Numbered from the stretch's first letter, positions 38,424-48,249 are shown. The stretch: DNA of 64,000 nt from Sphingomonas aliaeris (GCF_016743815.1 NZ_CP061035.1:3779001-3843000); one strand, 5' to 3'. Notes: generated by a model not told the origin, from the sequence alone. Made by a program: numbers and translations.

Positions 38424-38625
38424 GCCTCTGAGTCTTAGTGGCCCGGCACCCCCGCACTGCTAACGGACGTGGTTACCAACGCCTTGGGCATGACATGGCG
38501 ATCGGGCCGTTGCCGACGCTCTATACGGAACGAGGGCAGTTTCGCCCAATCGACGGATCGAACTGCATCCGGAACGAACATCCGGGCTCGCCGTTCGGTT
38601 TTCCGTCTTCAGGAAAGGTCTTGTC

Positions 38626-39018
38626 ATGCGCATTCTCGTCCTGCCCCTGCTGGCTTTGCCCGCGGTGATGCTGGCCGCCTGTTCGGATCAGGAGGCGAAG
38701 GGCGACGCGGTGGATTTCCGTCCGCCGACGAACCAGAATCGCGCGGATTTCGCCAGTACGCTGGGCTTGCGGTTCCATGCGATGGATGCCGATCGCAACG
38801 GCACGATCGAGCAGGGCGAACTCCGCGCAAACCGCGTCGCGCGGATCATGGCGATGGACGCGAACGGTGACGGTCACGTCGCGCTCGGCGAATATGAAGC
38901 GGCGCAACTCACGCGCTTCGATGCAGCCGATAAGGACAAGGACCGCGTGCTGAGCAGCGCGGAACGCGATGCTGCCGGCTGGGGCACCCGCAATCGCGCA
39001 ACGACATCGACCAAGTGA
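38626..39018 (+). CDS. EF-hand calcium-binding lipoprotein
   Basis: This 130-residue protein has a lipoprotein signal (MRILVLPLLALPAVMLAAC) and three EF-hand loops: DADRNGTIEQGEL, DANGDGHVALGEY and DKDKDRVLSSAER. The first two have all acidic calcium ligands. It is anchored in the envelope and probably binds calcium; a partner is not apparent. The 200 bases upstream show no clear promoter. Confidence 0.85.
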   Translation: MRILVLPLLALPAVMLAACSDQEAKGDAVDFRPPTNQNRADFASTLGLRFHAMDADRNGTIEQGELRANRVARIMAMDANGDGHVALGEYEAAQLTRFDAADKDKDRVLSSAERDAAGWGTRNRATTSTK

Positions 39019-39088
39019 AGTTATTGAAAGCGTTCCAAATGCGTCGCTGACGGTTGACGACGAGGATACCGCAGCGCAGCATGACCGC

Positions 39089-41770
39089 ATGGCCGACCTC
39101 CCCACGATCGCAAACAATCCCGACATCCGTTTCCTGGGCAAATTGCTCGGTGACGTAATCCGTGCGTATGGCGGCGACACATTGTTCGAGCGGACCGAAT
39201 ACATCCGCGCGGCGTCGGTCGATCGGTACCGCGCCAACGGCACCACCGGTGAGACCGATCTGGGGCTCGACCGGCTGGATATCGACGAGACTCTCGATTT
39301 CGTTCGCGGTTTCATGCTGTTCTCTATGCTCGCCAATCTGGCCGAGGATCGTCAGGGCATTACAGCCGAGGAGGGCGCTACCGTCGATGCCGCGCTGAAG
39401 CGGCTGGAAGCGGAGGGGATCGGCCACGACGCGGTAATGAAACTGCTGGATCACGCGCTGATCGCGCCGGTGCTCACCGCGCACCCCACCGAGGTGCGCC
39501 GCAAGTCGATGATCGATCATCGCAACCGCATCGCCGCATTGATGGCGATGAAGGATGGCGGGATCGACGAAACGCCGGAGGGCGACAAGGTCGAGGAAGC
39601 GATCCTGCGCCAGATCGCCCTGCTGTGGCAAACGCGCGTGCTGCGTCGCGAGCGGCTGTACGTCACTGACGAGGTTGAGATCGCGCTTAGTTACCTGCGC
39701 GACGTGTTTCTCCCGGCCCTCCCGGCCTTGTATCAGAGGTGGGACCGTGCGCTGGGATCGCGCACGCCGAGCTTCCTGCGGCCGGGCAGCTGGATCGGCG
39801 GCGATCGCGACGGCAATCCGTTCGTTACCGCGGAGTCCCTGCGCGCGGCGCTCGGCAAGGCGAGCGAGGCGGTGCTGGGCCATTATCTTGACGCGGTGCA
39901 TGCACTGGGGGCCGAACTCTCCATCTCGACCGATCTCGCGCCCGCCGATGCGGGGGTCGAACGGCTGGCCGAGGCGAGCGGCGATACCGCCGCCAGCCGC
40001 AGCGACGAGCCGTATCGCCGTGCGCTGTCGGGCATCTACGCCCGGCTGGTCGCAACGCATATCAAGCTGACCGGCAAGCCGGCGCCGCGCCCCGGCCTGC
40101 TGACCGGACAGGCCTATCCCGATCCGCAAAGCTTCCGCGCCGATCTGGTCGCCATCGCGCACGGCTTGGCGGCGGAGGACAAGGGGCCGCTGGCGACCGG
40201 CGGTGCGCTGGGGCGGCTGATCCGCGCGGTCGAGACGTTCGGCTTCCATCTGGCCACGCTCGACCTGCGGCAGAACAGCGCGGTGCACGAACGCGTTGTC
40301 GCCGAATTGCTGAAGGTAGCAGGGGTCGAGCCGGACTATCTCGCTCTCGACGAAGCGTCGCGCGTCGCGCTGTTGCGGGCCGAACTGTCCAACGCCCGCC
40401 CGCTGACCAGCAGCTTCGCCGACTATTCCGAGGAGACGGCCGGGGAACTCGACATCGTCCGCGCCGCGGCGGAGGCGCATGCCCGGTACGGTGCGGGGTG
40501 CATCACCAACTATATCGTATCGATGGCGCAGTCGGTGTCCGACCTGCTGGAGATCAACCTGCTGCTGAAGGAGGTCGGGCTGTACCGCGCGGGCGAGACG
40601 CCGTCCGCCGCGATCATGGCGGTGCCCCTGTTCGAGACGATCGGCGATCTGGAGGCCGCGCCTGGCATCATGACCGAGTGGCTGGCCTTGCCGGAAACCG
40701 CCGCGATCGCGGGGAAGCGCGGGCATCAGGAAGTGATGATCGGCTATTCCGACAGCAACAAGGATGGCGGATATCTCACTTCAACCTGGAGCCTGTCGGT
40801 CGCATCGACTGCATTGAAACCGGTGTTCGAACGCGCCGGGATCGGGATGCAATTGTTCCACGGCCGCGGTGGCGCGGTGGGGCGTGGCGGCGGATCGAGT
40901 TTCGCCGCGATCCGCGCGCAGCCGTTCGGCACGGTGCAGGGCCGCATCCGCATCACCGAACAGGGCGAGGTGATTGCGGGCAAATACGGCACGCGCGAAA
41001 GTGCGATGGTCAACCTGGAGGCGATGGCGTCCGCGACCTTGCTCGCCAGCCTGGAACCGGATCAATTGTCGGCGGCGGACACGAAGCGGTTCGGCGCCGC
41101 GATGGACGAATTGTCGGGCGCCGCGTTCCGCGCCTATCGCGATCTCGTCTATGGTGATGAGGCGCCGGGATTCCGCATCTTCTTCCGCCAGATGACACCC
41201 ATCGCCGAGATCTCCGGCCTGAAGATAGGAAGCCGGCCTGCCAGCCGGACGAAATCGGACCGGATCGAGGATCTGCGCGCGATTCCCTGGGTGTTCAGTT
41301 GGGCCCAGGCGCGCACGATGCTGCCCGGCTGGTACGGCGTCGGTCAGGCGCTGGCGGGATTCGAGGACAAGGGGTTGCTGCGCGAGATGGCGGAATGCTG
41401 GCCGTTTTTCGCCGCATCGCTTGCCAATATGGAACAGGTGATCGCCAAGTCCGACATGAGCATCGCCGCACGCTATGCCGCTCTGGTCGAGGACGACACG
41501 CTGCGCGATACGACCTTCGGGCGGATCAGGGCGGGGTGGGATCAGGCGCATGACGGACTGCTCGATGCGACCGGGCAGACGCGATTGCTGGAAAAGCATC
41601 CGGCGCTCGACGCCTCGATCCGGCTGCGCTTGCCCTATATCGAGCCGTTGAACCTGTTACAGATCGAATTGATCAAGCGGCGTCGCGCGGGCGATGCCGA
41701 TGAACGGATCGGCGAGGGCATTCTGCTGTCGATCAACGCGATCGCAACCGCGCTGCGCAATTCGGGCTGA
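39089..41770 (+). CDS. ppc: Phosphoenolpyruvate carboxylase
   Basis: Ppc carboxylates PEP to oxaloacetate to refill the TCA cycle. The 893-residue protein has the catalytic VLTAHPTEVRRKS motif, GGDRDGNPFVT, the second signature GYSDSNKDGGYLTSTW, FHGRGGAVGRGGG and the conserved C-terminus ATALRNSG. The ATG of MADLPTIANNPDIRFLGKLL is chosen; an open frame further upstream overlaps the previous gene. It is convergent with the cytochrome b561 gene, 2 bases apart. Confidence 0.96.
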   Translation: MADLPTIANNPDIRFLGKLLGDVIRAYGGDTLFERTEYIRAASVDRYRANGTTGETDLGLDRLDIDETLDFVRGFMLFSMLANLAEDRQGITAEEGATVDAALKRLEAEGIGHDAVMKLLDHALIAPVLTAHPTEVRRKSMIDHRNRIAALMAMKDGGIDETPEGDKVEEAILRQIALLWQTRVLRRERLYVTDEVEIALSYLRDVFLPALPALYQRWDRALGSRTPSFLRPGSWIGGDRDGNPFVTAESLRAALGKASEAVLGHYLDAVHALGAELSISTDLAPADAGVERLAEASGDTAASRSDEPYRRALSGIYARLVATHIKLTGKPAPRPGLLTGQAYPDPQSFRADLVAIAHGLAAEDKGPLATGGALGRLIRAVETFGFHLATLDLRQNSAVHERVVAELLKVAGVEPDYLALDEASRVALLRAELSNARPLTSSFADYSEETAGELDIVRAAAEAHARYGAGCITNYIVSMAQSVSDLLEINLLLKEVGLYRAGETPSAAIMAVPLFETIGDLEAAPGIMTEWLALPETAAIAGKRGHQEVMIGYSDSNKDGGYLTSTWSLSVASTALKPVFERAGIGMQLFHGRGGAVGRGGGSSFAAIRAQPFGTVQGRIRITEQGEVIAGKYGTRESAMVNLEAMASATLLASLEPDQLSAADTKRFGAAMDELSGAAFRAYRDLVYGDEAPGFRIFFRQMTPIAEISGLKIGSRPASRTKSDRIEDLRAIPWVFSWAQARTMLPGWYGVGQALAGFEDKGLLREMAECWPFFAASLANMEQVIAKSDMSIAARYAALVEDDTLRDTTFGRIRAGWDQAHDGLLDATGQTRLLEKHPALDASIRLRLPYIEPLNLLQIELIKRRRAGDADERIGEGILLSINAIATALRNSG

Positions 41771-41772
41771 GC

Positions 41773-42333
41773 CTACCGGCCCGGCATCATCCGCTGCAAT
41801 TCCTTCTCCCCGTCCATCTGATGCTTCAGGGCACCGGCGATATGCAGCAGGAGCAGCGCGTATAGCAGCCATTGCAGCAGGCTGTGCGCCGCGCCGAACG
41901 TGTCGTGGACGCGGTCGCGCAGTCCCGGCTCCATCGTCATGATGAAACCGATGCGTGGGAACTCGAACGTGCCGAACCAGTACATCGGCGTCTCGGCGGC
42001 GTTCTTGTATGCGGAATCCATGATCCATCCGGTCAGCGGCATCGCGAACAGGATCAGGTACAGTCCCCAATGGACGAGGTGCGATGCGGTCCGTTCCCAT
42101 CCCTTGTAACTGGCAGGATAGCCCGGCGGCGTGTGCGCGAAACGCCATAGCAGCCGAAGGATCGCAAGGCCCAGCAACGTCATGCCGATCGACTTGTGCG
42201 TATCGATCGCCGGGCGGACATTCTCGTCGGCGAAAGTTGGCCAGAGCCACGCGAGCGCGACGTTGGCGACGATCCCTACGGCCATCACCCAATGCAGCAG
42301 CATCGCGGTCTTCGTGTAGCGCGTGACGTGCAT
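41773..42333 (-). CDS. Cytochrome b561 family protein
   Basis: This 186-residue inner-membrane protein has four hydrophobic helices with paired His haem ligands (LLHWVMAVGI, DTHKSIGMTLLGLAILRLLW, HLVHWGLYLILFAMPLTGWI, LLLLHIAGALKHQ). Bacterial b561 proteins pass electrons from quinol to periplasmic acceptors such as superoxide or YceI-type partners; none is next to it here. The ATG of MHVTRYTKTAM is preferred over an upstream in-frame start. Confidence 0.92.
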   Translation of the reverse strand: MHVTRYTKTAMLLHWVMAVGIVANVALAWLWPTFADENVRPAIDTHKSIGMTLLGLAILRLLWRFAHTPPGYPASYKGWERTASHLVHWGLYLILFAMPLTGWIMDSAYKNAAETPMYWFGTFEFPRIGFIMTMEPGLRDRVHDTFGAAHSLLQWLLYALLLLHIAGALKHQMDGEKELQRMMPGR

Positions 42334-42429
42334 GCATGGTCCCCCGGGCGTGTCCCGCAAAGCGCTAGTGGGATGCGCGAAGCAGCGCTAGAGGGGGAGC
42401 ATCTTTCCTCCCGAAAGCGCCGCATTCCG

Positions 42430-43902
42430 ATGATCCAGACCCCGGCAGGCGAGAAGCTCGCCCGTGCCTTCGCGGCGCAATCGCCCCGGCTGAAGCCGCG
42501 CATCGTCGGAGTTTCCAGCCGCTTGATCAGCGTCGGCGTGCTCGCGATCTTCGGCGCGCTGATCGCACAGGCGTTCCTGCGTCAGGGGATTGCGGTTTGG
42601 GCGGTCGGGATCGCCTATATCCTCTACGACACGGCGTTGCTGGTGTTCACCGCATGGCGCATCTGGCCGCTGCGCGACGGCGCGGTCGTGCGCCCCGCCG
42701 GCGACGCGCGGCCGCAATTCGCGGTGATCGTCGCGGCACGCAACGAGGCGACGGTGATCGACGTGACGATCGACCGGCTCGCCGCGCAGGAGGATGCACC
42801 GGACGTGATCCTGATCGCCGACGACGGATCGGACGACGCGACGCCGGAGGTCTTTGCGGCAAGATACGGCCTGGAGCCGCCGCCGTTCGGGACCATCAGT
42901 CCGCCTAGCCCTGTGCTGCCCTCGCTCCGCTGGTTGCGGCTGCCGCATGGCGGAAAGGCGCGCGCGCTGAATGCGGCGATGCTGGAGATCGATGCCGAGG
43001 TGATGCTGACGGTCGATGCGGACACGTTGCTGGAACCGGGTGCGATCGCCGCGATGCGTGCCGCCTTTGCCGCCGAACCGGAGCTGGTGGCCGCGACCGG
43101 CGTGATCCGCCCGATGTGCGGCCCAGACTGGCAGGGACGGGTGTTCGAGTGGTTCCAGACGTATGAATATGTCCGTAACTTCCTGTCGCGCCATGCCTGG
43201 GAACAGCAGCACAGCCTGTTGCTGATATCCGGTGCATTTGCCGCGTTCCGGCGCGAGGCAGTGGTGACGGTGGGCGGGTTCGATCCCGATTGCATGGTCG
43301 AGGATTACGAATTAATCCACCGCCTGCATCGCCATGCCGCGAACGAGGCGCTTGATTGGCGCGTCCGGGTGATCGGGCGAGCGATCGCCCGGACCGACGC
43401 ACCGGCGACCTTGCCCGAATTCCTTCGCCAGCGACGCCGCTGGTTCGGCGGGTTCTTGCAGACGCAATACTGGAACCGCGATATGGTGGGAAACCGCCGG
43501 TTCGGTCAGCTGGGCACGCAGATGCTTCCGGTCAAAGCGCTCGACACGGTGCAGCCGATCTACGGGCTCGCCGCCTTCGCGATCCTGATCGCCGTGCTGG
43601 CGAGCGGAAGGTTGCACATCGTACTGCCGATTCTGCTGATCATGCTGACGAAGATCGCGATCGATCTGAGTTTCCATCTGGGATCGCTGCGCCTGTATGC
43701 GCGCTGGACCGGGCAGCAAGAAGGATTGCGGTGGGGGCCGGCGCTGATCGCCGCGATCCTGGAACCGTTCACGTTCCAACTGTTTCGGCATCTGGGCGCG
43801 CTACTCGGCTGGGTCGCTTTCCTGACCGGCAAGGAAAGCTGGACTGCGCAAAGCCGCAGCGCGATCCGCGCGTCACGTAACGTGACCGGCGATGTCGTCT
43901 GA
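42430..43902 (+). CDS. Processive GT2 glycosyltransferase, membrane-bound
   Basis: This 490-residue protein has two N-terminal membrane helices and a GT2 domain with AVIVAARNEATVIDVTIDRL, the acidic LIADDGSDDATPE, TVDADTLLEPGA (DxD), VEDYELIHRL (catalytic ED) and RQRRRWFGGFLQTQYW (QxxRW). C-terminal membrane helices follow. This is the layout of PgaC/BcsA-like polysaccharide synthases or related single-sugar transferases. No partner genes such as pgaB or bcsB are adjacent. An upstream ATG at 42373 is possible. Confidence 0.88.
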   Translation: MIQTPAGEKLARAFAAQSPRLKPRIVGVSSRLISVGVLAIFGALIAQAFLRQGIAVWAVGIAYILYDTALLVFTAWRIWPLRDGAVVRPAGDARPQFAVIVAARNEATVIDVTIDRLAAQEDAPDVILIADDGSDDATPEVFAARYGLEPPPFGTISPPSPVLPSLRWLRLPHGGKARALNAAMLEIDAEVMLTVDADTLLEPGAIAAMRAAFAAEPELVAATGVIRPMCGPDWQGRVFEWFQTYEYVRNFLSRHAWEQQHSLLLISGAFAAFRREAVVTVGGFDPDCMVEDYELIHRLHRHAANEALDWRVRVIGRAIARTDAPATLPEFLRQRRRWFGGFLQTQYWNRDMVGNRRFGQLGTQMLPVKALDTVQPIYGLAAFAILIAVLASGRLHIVLPILLIMLTKIAIDLSFHLGSLRLYARWTGQQEGLRWGPALIAAILEPFTFQLFRHLGALLGWVAFLTGKESWTAQSRSAIRASRNVTGDVV

Positions 43903-43926
43903 CCGGCGGCAGGCCTCCAACGAAAT

Positions 43927-43957
43927 GGACCTGCCGACATTGGGGGTCGGCAGGTCC
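43927..43957. terminator. Perfect 12-bp inverted repeat after the GT2 gene
   Basis: GGACCTGCCGAC and GTCGGCAGGTCC flank a 7-base loop, 24 bases after the GT2 stop and upstream of the convergent fasciclin stop. There is no T-tract. The rest of the 209-base gap holds a CTCCCGCGGGAG palindrome (44016-44027) but no gene. Confidence 0.5.
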
Positions 43958-44111
43958 GAGTTACGCTACGCGTACAGTTGGGCACCGCAGAGGGGCGGGT
44001 GCCCGTTACTCACCTCTCCCGCGGGAGTGGCAATCGAAGATACGGGCGCTGCACCCTTCCGGATGCACCCCGCCGCGTAAATTTTCCAGATCATACGACG
44101 TGGGACATTAT

Positions 44112-44678
44112 TCAGGGCATCAGCACCGTATCGATGACGTGAATCACGCCGTTCGACTGGTTGACGTCTGCGATCGTGATCTTGGCCATGCCGCCCTTGG
44201 CATCCATCACGCCCCAGCCCTTGCCCGATTTCATGAAGGTTACCGTGCCGCCATTGACGGTGGTGTAGGTTGCCTTGCCCATATGCTTGGCCGCATTGGC
44301 CTTGATCGCCGCCGCGCTGATCTTGCCCGGGATGACGTGATAGGTAAGAATATTCGTCAGCGTCGCCTTGTTCTCCGGCTTCACCAGCGTCTCGACCGTG
44401 CCGGCCGGAAGTTTCGCAAATGCGGCGTTCGTCGGAGCAAGCACCGTGAAAGGACCGGGGCCCGACAGCGTCTCGACCAGGCCGGCCGCCTTGACCGCGG
44501 CGACCAACGTCGTGTGATCCTTCGAATTGACGGCATTCTCGACGATGTTCTTCGTCGGATACATTGCCGCGCCACCGACCATCGGGTTGCCCTTGGCAAA
44601 GGCGAGCGTCGAACCACCGGCAACGACTGCAAGTGCGAGGACCGACGCGCGAAGCGTCTTGTTCTTGGTGAGGATCAT
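44112..44678 (-). CDS. Fasciclin (FAS1) domain protein, exported
   Basis: This 188-residue protein has a signal peptide (MILTKNKTLRASVLALAVVA with cleavage near AFA) and one FAS1 domain: LVAAVKAAGLVETLSGPGPF, TVLAPTNAAFAKLP, LTNILTYHVIPGKI and VIHVIDTVLMP. FAS1 proteins act in cell-surface adhesion. It lies downstream of an ECF sigma/anti-sigma pair on the same strand, with its own AGGAGAG ribosome-binding site, so it is a likely target of that sigma factor. Confidence 0.93.
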   Translation of the reverse strand: MILTKNKTLRASVLALAVVAGGSTLAFAKGNPMVGGAAMYPTKNIVENAVNSKDHTTLVAAVKAAGLVETLSGPGPFTVLAPTNAAFAKLPAGTVETLVKPENKATLTNILTYHVIPGKISAAAIKANAAKHMGKATYTTVNGGTVTFMKSGKGWGVMDAKGGMAKITIADVNQSNGVIHVIDTVLMP

Positions 44679-44698
44679 AGGGGCTCTCCTGCTTATTG

Positions 44699-44716
44699 AT
44701 CCGCAAGCTTGCGGAT
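44699..44716. promoter_or_regulatory. Perfect 18-bp palindrome upstream of the fasciclin gene
   Basis: ATCCGCAAGCTTGCGGAT is fully self-complementary. It ends 20 bases before the fasciclin ATG, in the 77-base gap after the anti-sigma gene. It could be an operator or an mRNA hairpin that sets fasciclin levels apart from the sigma genes. Confidence 0.5.
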
Positions 44717-44755
44717 TGGCGGCAGGTACGGGGGAAGGACCGATCCGGATGCAGG

Positions 44756-45544
44756 TCAGACCTGCGACAGCGTTCCCTTGGCCACGACCGGGCCCTGCGG
44801 CAGGCCGGTGGGCGATCCGCCGACTGCCTCCAGCGAGACAGCAAGAGTCGCGCCAGCGGCCAGTAGCGCGCGGTGAGCCCGATTGACCGTCAGCGTCGTT
44901 GCCCCCTTGCCGCTCAGTAGCCCAAGCGACCGGGGCGTGGCGTCGGCCCCGATGATCCACAGTTCAGCGCTCTGCTTCGCATCGGCAAGCGCGGCTTCCG
45001 TCAGGCGCAGGCCGCCGGTCGTTGGATCGTAGACTGCAGTCACAGGAGCACTCGACGCGTCCGGAACGGCGGTCGTGTCCGGGAAGATCGCAGCGACGAG
45101 CATTTTCGCGGGCAGGGCGGCGATCACCGGCGCGGACGGCGTGGTACGCGGATCGGGCGCAGTCGGTGCCGGGCGCAACAGCACGACGAGCAACAGGCTC
45201 GCCGCGATCAAGCTGGCGATCGCGGCGATGCCGGGCCACAGCAGCCCTGTCCGGCGCACCGGTTCGAGCGCAGGCGCAGTGGGAGAATCGATCGACCGCT
45301 CGATCCGCGCGAACACGCCGCCGGACGGGGTCATTTCCGGCCAGAGATCGAACAATTGCGCCAATCGCGTCCGCCATGCCTCGACCGACTGCGCGAATCC
45401 CGGATCGGCGAGCACGCGCCGCAATGCCTGCGCACGTTCATCCCCCTCGATCAGGCCGAGCGCCAGTTCGGCGGCCGCCATGTCTGGATCAGGCCCTTCG
45501 GATTCGCGCGCGCCGGCGACGGGCGGGAGCATATCGTCGCTCAT
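44756..45544 (-). CDS. RskA-type anti-sigma factor
   Basis: This 262-residue single-span membrane protein has a cytoplasmic N-terminal anti-sigma region (MAAAELALGLIEGDERAQAL), a membrane helix (LLWPGIAAIASLIAASLLLV) and a periplasmic RskA domain (AELWIIGADATPRSLGLLSG). It starts at an ATG overlapping the sigma-factor stop (ATGA). It should hold the ECF sigma factor inactive until a periplasmic signal leads to its proteolysis. Confidence 0.9.
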   Translation of the reverse strand: MSDDMLPPVAGARESEGPDPDMAAAELALGLIEGDERAQALRRVLADPGFAQSVEAWRTRLAQLFDLWPEMTPSGGVFARIERSIDSPTAPALEPVRRTGLLWPGIAAIASLIAASLLLVVLLRPAPTAPDPRTTPSAPVIAALPAKMLVAAIFPDTTAVPDASSAPVTAVYDPTTGGLRLTEAALADAKQSAELWIIGADATPRSLGLLSGKGATTLTVNRAHRALLAAGATLAVSLEAVGGSPTGLPQGPVVAKGTLSQV

Positions 45545-46146
45545 ACGCCGAGACACTCCTTCAATTTGAGGAGGCCGCGCCGTACCCAGCTTTTCATCGT
45601 GCCCAGCGGCACGTTCTGGCGTTCGGCGAGATCGGCATAGGTCGCGCCGTCGAAGAATGCCGTACGGATCGCGTCCCGCTGCCGTGCCTCGAGACCGTCG
45701 AGGCAGACATGCAGCCGGCGTGCTTCCTGATCGGTCTCGATCGTTTCGCTCGCGATCGGTGCCCGGTCCGCAATGTCGGGCACGCCCTCGATCGGGCTGG
45801 CGCGGCGTATCTTCTGCGCGCGCTGCCAGTCGATCGCGCGGTTGCGCGCGATCGTGGCGAGCCACGTGATCGGGCTTGCACGCGAGGGTTCGTAGGCTCC
45901 CGCACGCTTCCAGATCGTCAGATATACGTCGTGCAACACATCTTCCGCCGCTTGTCGTTCACCGCAGATACGGAAGGTGATGCCAAATAGTTTCGCAGAC
46001 GTAAGTAAGTACAGTTCGCGAAAAGCCTGACGATCCTCATCTCCGGTCTTGACGAGCATTTCCGTCAGGTAGGCACGCGCCGCGGCGGCCGCCCGTTCCG
46101 GATCGGTAATGGTTCCGATCGGTTCAGCTGATTGCGAGCTCGTCAC
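45541..46146 (-). CDS. ECF-family RNA polymerase sigma factor (SigK-like)
   Basis: This 201-residue sigma-70 family protein has region 2 (FRELYLLTSAKLFGITFRIC, DVYLTIWKRAGAYEP, ITWLATIARNRAIDWQR) and region 4 (AFFDGATYADLAERQNVPLG with TMKSWVRRGLLKLK), and no region 3. Pairing with an RskA-type anti-sigma places it with the SigK/RskA group. The GTG at 46146 is used; ribosome-binding evidence is modest. It probably controls its own operon and the fasciclin gene. Confidence 0.92.
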   Translation of the reverse strand: MTSSQSAEPIGTITDPERAAAAARAYLTEMLVKTGDEDRQAFRELYLLTSAKLFGITFRICGERQAAEDVLHDVYLTIWKRAGAYEPSRASPITWLATIARNRAIDWQRAQKIRRASPIEGVPDIADRAPIASETIETDQEARRLHVCLDGLEARQRDAIRTAFFDGATYADLAERQNVPLGTMKSWVRRGLLKLKECLGV

Positions 46147-46317
46147 AGATCGTCTTGCTACAATGCCTTACGGCGAACGGCAATCGCTGGATCTTCGGCA
46201 GGATCGAGTGCCAAGCGCGCCGGTGACCGACTTGGCAATTCCAAGGTAGCGTTATCAGCGCGCTTTGCGTAAGAGCCGCGGCACACGCCGGGCTGCCCCA
46301 AGGAGACACCGCCGAGC

Positions 46318-46770
46318 ATGCGCATCGCCATCGCATCCGATCACGCCGCTTTCAATTTGAAGGCGGTTCTCGCAGCTTGGCTGGCGGGGCAGGGGCATGA
46401 CATCGTCGATCTTGGCCCCGACAGCACGGACCGCGTCGACTACCCCGATTTCGGATACCGGCTTGCGAATACCGTAGCGGCAGGGGACGCCGATCGCGGC
46501 GTTGCCTTGTGCGGGTCGGGCATCGGTATCTCGATCGCGGTCAACCGCAACCCCGCGATCCGTTGCGCGCTGGTGGGCGAGCCGTTGTCCGCGGCGCTTG
46601 CGCGCGAGCATAACGATGCCAACGTCATCGCGATGGGCGCCCGCCTGACCGGCGAGGACATGGCGAAGGTCTGCATCACCGCTTTTCTGACCACCGATTT
46701 TGCCGGCGGCCGCCATTCGGCGCGCGTCGATAAATTGAGCCATCCGCAGTTCGAGGAGCTTCCAGCATGA
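46318..46770 (+). CDS. rpiB: Ribose-5-phosphate isomerase B
   Basis: RpiB interconverts ribose-5-phosphate and ribulose-5-phosphate. The 150-residue protein has [15 protein letters not shown], the active-site Cys motif [16 protein letters not shown] and [26 protein letters not shown] precedes the ATG. The stop overlaps glyA by four bases, linking pentose and one-carbon metabolism in one operon. Confidence 0.94.
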   Translation: MRIAIASDHAAFNLKAVLAAWLAGQGHDIVDLGPDSTDRVDYPDFGYRLANTVAAGDADRGVALCGSGIGISIAVNRNPAIRCALVGEPLSAALAREHNDANVIAMGARLTGEDMAKVCITAFLTTDFAGGRHSARVDKLSHPQFEELPA

Positions 46771-48083
46771 GCACCAACCCGCAGACTTTGAACGACGTCC
46801 AGCCGGACGGATTCTTCACCCGTAGCCTGGCCGAGGCCGATCCCGCGATCTTCGCCGGCGTCGCGCACGAACTGAAGCGCGAGCAGACGCAGATCGAACT
46901 GATCGCGTCGGAGAATATCGTCTCCAAGGCGGTGTTGCAGGCGCAAGGGTCCGTCTTCACCAACAAATATGCAGAGGGCTATCCGGGCAAGCGCTACTAT
47001 CAGGGCTGCGCGCCGTCCGACGAGGTGGAGGCGCTCGCGATCTCGCGCGCCTGCGAGTTGTTCGGCTGCGGTTTCGCCAACGTGCAGCCTCATTCGGGCG
47101 CACAGGCGAACGGCGCGGTGATGCTGGCCTTGGTCAAGCCGGGCGAGACGATCCTCGGCCTCAGCCTCGATGCCGGCGGACATCTTACGCACGGCGCACG
47201 CGCGGCGATGTCGGGCAAGTGGTTCAACGCGGTGCAATATGGCGTCGATCCGGTTACGCACCTGATCGATTTCGAACAGGTTCGCGCTTTGGCACTGGAG
47301 CATAAGCCGAAGCTGATCATCGCCGGCGGATCCGCCTATCCGCGCCAGATCGATTTCGCGAAATTCCGCGAGATCGCGGACGAGGCCGGCGCTTATTTCA
47401 TGGTCGATATGGCGCATTTCGCCGGGATCGTCGCGGCGGGCCATCACCCCTCGCCGCTGCCGTACGCGCATGTCGTGACGACGACGACGCACAAGACGCT
47501 GCGCGGCCCACGCGGCGGCATGGTGCTGACCAATGACGAGGCGATCGCCAAGAAGATCAACAGCGCGGTGTTCCCGGGCCTGCAGGGCGGGCCGCTGATG
47601 CACGTGATTGCAGCGAAGGCAGTCGCGTTCGGCGAGGCGTTGCAGCCCGATTACAAAAGCTACATTGCCGCCGTGGTCGAGAATGCAAAAGTGCTGGCCG
47701 CGACGCTCAAGGAGCGCGGGGCGGAAGTCGTTTCGGGCGGCACCGACACGCATCTTGCGCTGATCGACCTGACCCCGCTGGGCGTGACGGGCAAGGATGC
47801 GGACGAGGCGCTGGAACGCGCCGGCATTACCTGCAACAAGAATGGCATTCCCAACGATCCGCTGCCGCCGACCAAGACCAGCGGCATCCGCGTCGGATCG
47901 CCCGCAGGCACGACGCGCGGTTTCGGCCCGGCGGAATTCCGCGACATCGGCCACATGGTCGCCGATGTGCTCGAAGGGCTGCGTCAGAAGGGCGAAGCCG
48001 GCGATCCGCAGGTCGAGGCGGAGGTGAAGGAACGAGTTGCCGCCATGTGCGCTCGGTTCCCGATCTATCCCGAAGGACTTTGA
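46767..48083 (+). CDS. glyA: Serine hydroxymethyltransferase
   Basis: GlyA converts serine and tetrahydrofolate to glycine and methylene-tetrahydrofolate using PLP. The 438-residue protein has [31 protein letters not shown], the PLP-lysine motif [16 protein letters not shown] and [16 protein letters not shown]. It follows rpiB by overlap and is followed one base later by a 54-residue gene and nrdR. Confidence 0.97.
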   Translation: MSTNPQTLNDVQPDGFFTRSLAEADPAIFAGVAHELKREQTQIELIASENIVSKAVLQAQGSVFTNKYAEGYPGKRYYQGCAPSDEVEALAISRACELFGCGFANVQPHSGAQANGAVMLALVKPGETILGLSLDAGGHLTHGARAAMSGKWFNAVQYGVDPVTHLIDFEQVRALALEHKPKLIIAGGSAYPRQIDFAKFREIADEAGAYFMVDMAHFAGIVAAGHHPSPLPYAHVVTTTTHKTLRGPRGGMVLTNDEAIAKKINSAVFPGLQGGPLMHVIAAKAVAFGEALQPDYKSYIAAVVENAKVLAATLKERGAEVVSGGTDTHLALIDLTPLGVTGKDADEALERAGITCNKNGIPNDPLPPTKTSGIRVGSPAGTTRGFGPAEFRDIGHMVADVLEGLRQKGEAGDPQVEAEVKERVAAMCARFPIYPEGL

Positions 48084-48084
48084 C

Positions 48085-48249
48085 ATGACCGATTCGAACA
48101 CCAACATCGACAAGCCGCTGGGCAAGAGCATGGCGAAATGGGCAGCACTCGGCGCCGTCGTGGCGATCCCGGTGCCGTTCGTTGGCCCGATCATCGGCGC
48201 GGCGGCCGGGGCTGGATACGCCTATCTCAAGGCAAAGAAGAAGGTTTGA
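48085..48249 (+). CDS. Small glycine-rich membrane-associated protein
   Basis: This 54-residue protein (MTDSNTNIDKPLGKSMAKWA, AALGAVVAIPVPFVGPIIGA, AAGAGYAYLKAKKKV) has one hydrophobic glycine-zipper-like helix and a Lys-rich C-terminus. It lies between glyA and nrdR with no intergenic space on the nrdR side, so it is part of the operon. Function unknown. Confidence 0.72.
   Translation: MTDSNTNIDKPLGKSMAKWAALGAVVAIPVPFVGPIIGAAAGAGYAYLKAKKKV

Noticed and set aside
38909..40726. 605-codon open frame antisense to ppc
   Set aside because: Composition typical of the reverse strand of a GC-rich gene; no motif, and ppc is unambiguous.
46440..48194. 584-codon open frame antisense to glyA
   Set aside because: Shadow of glyA and rpiB; His/Arg-rich with no recognisable domain.
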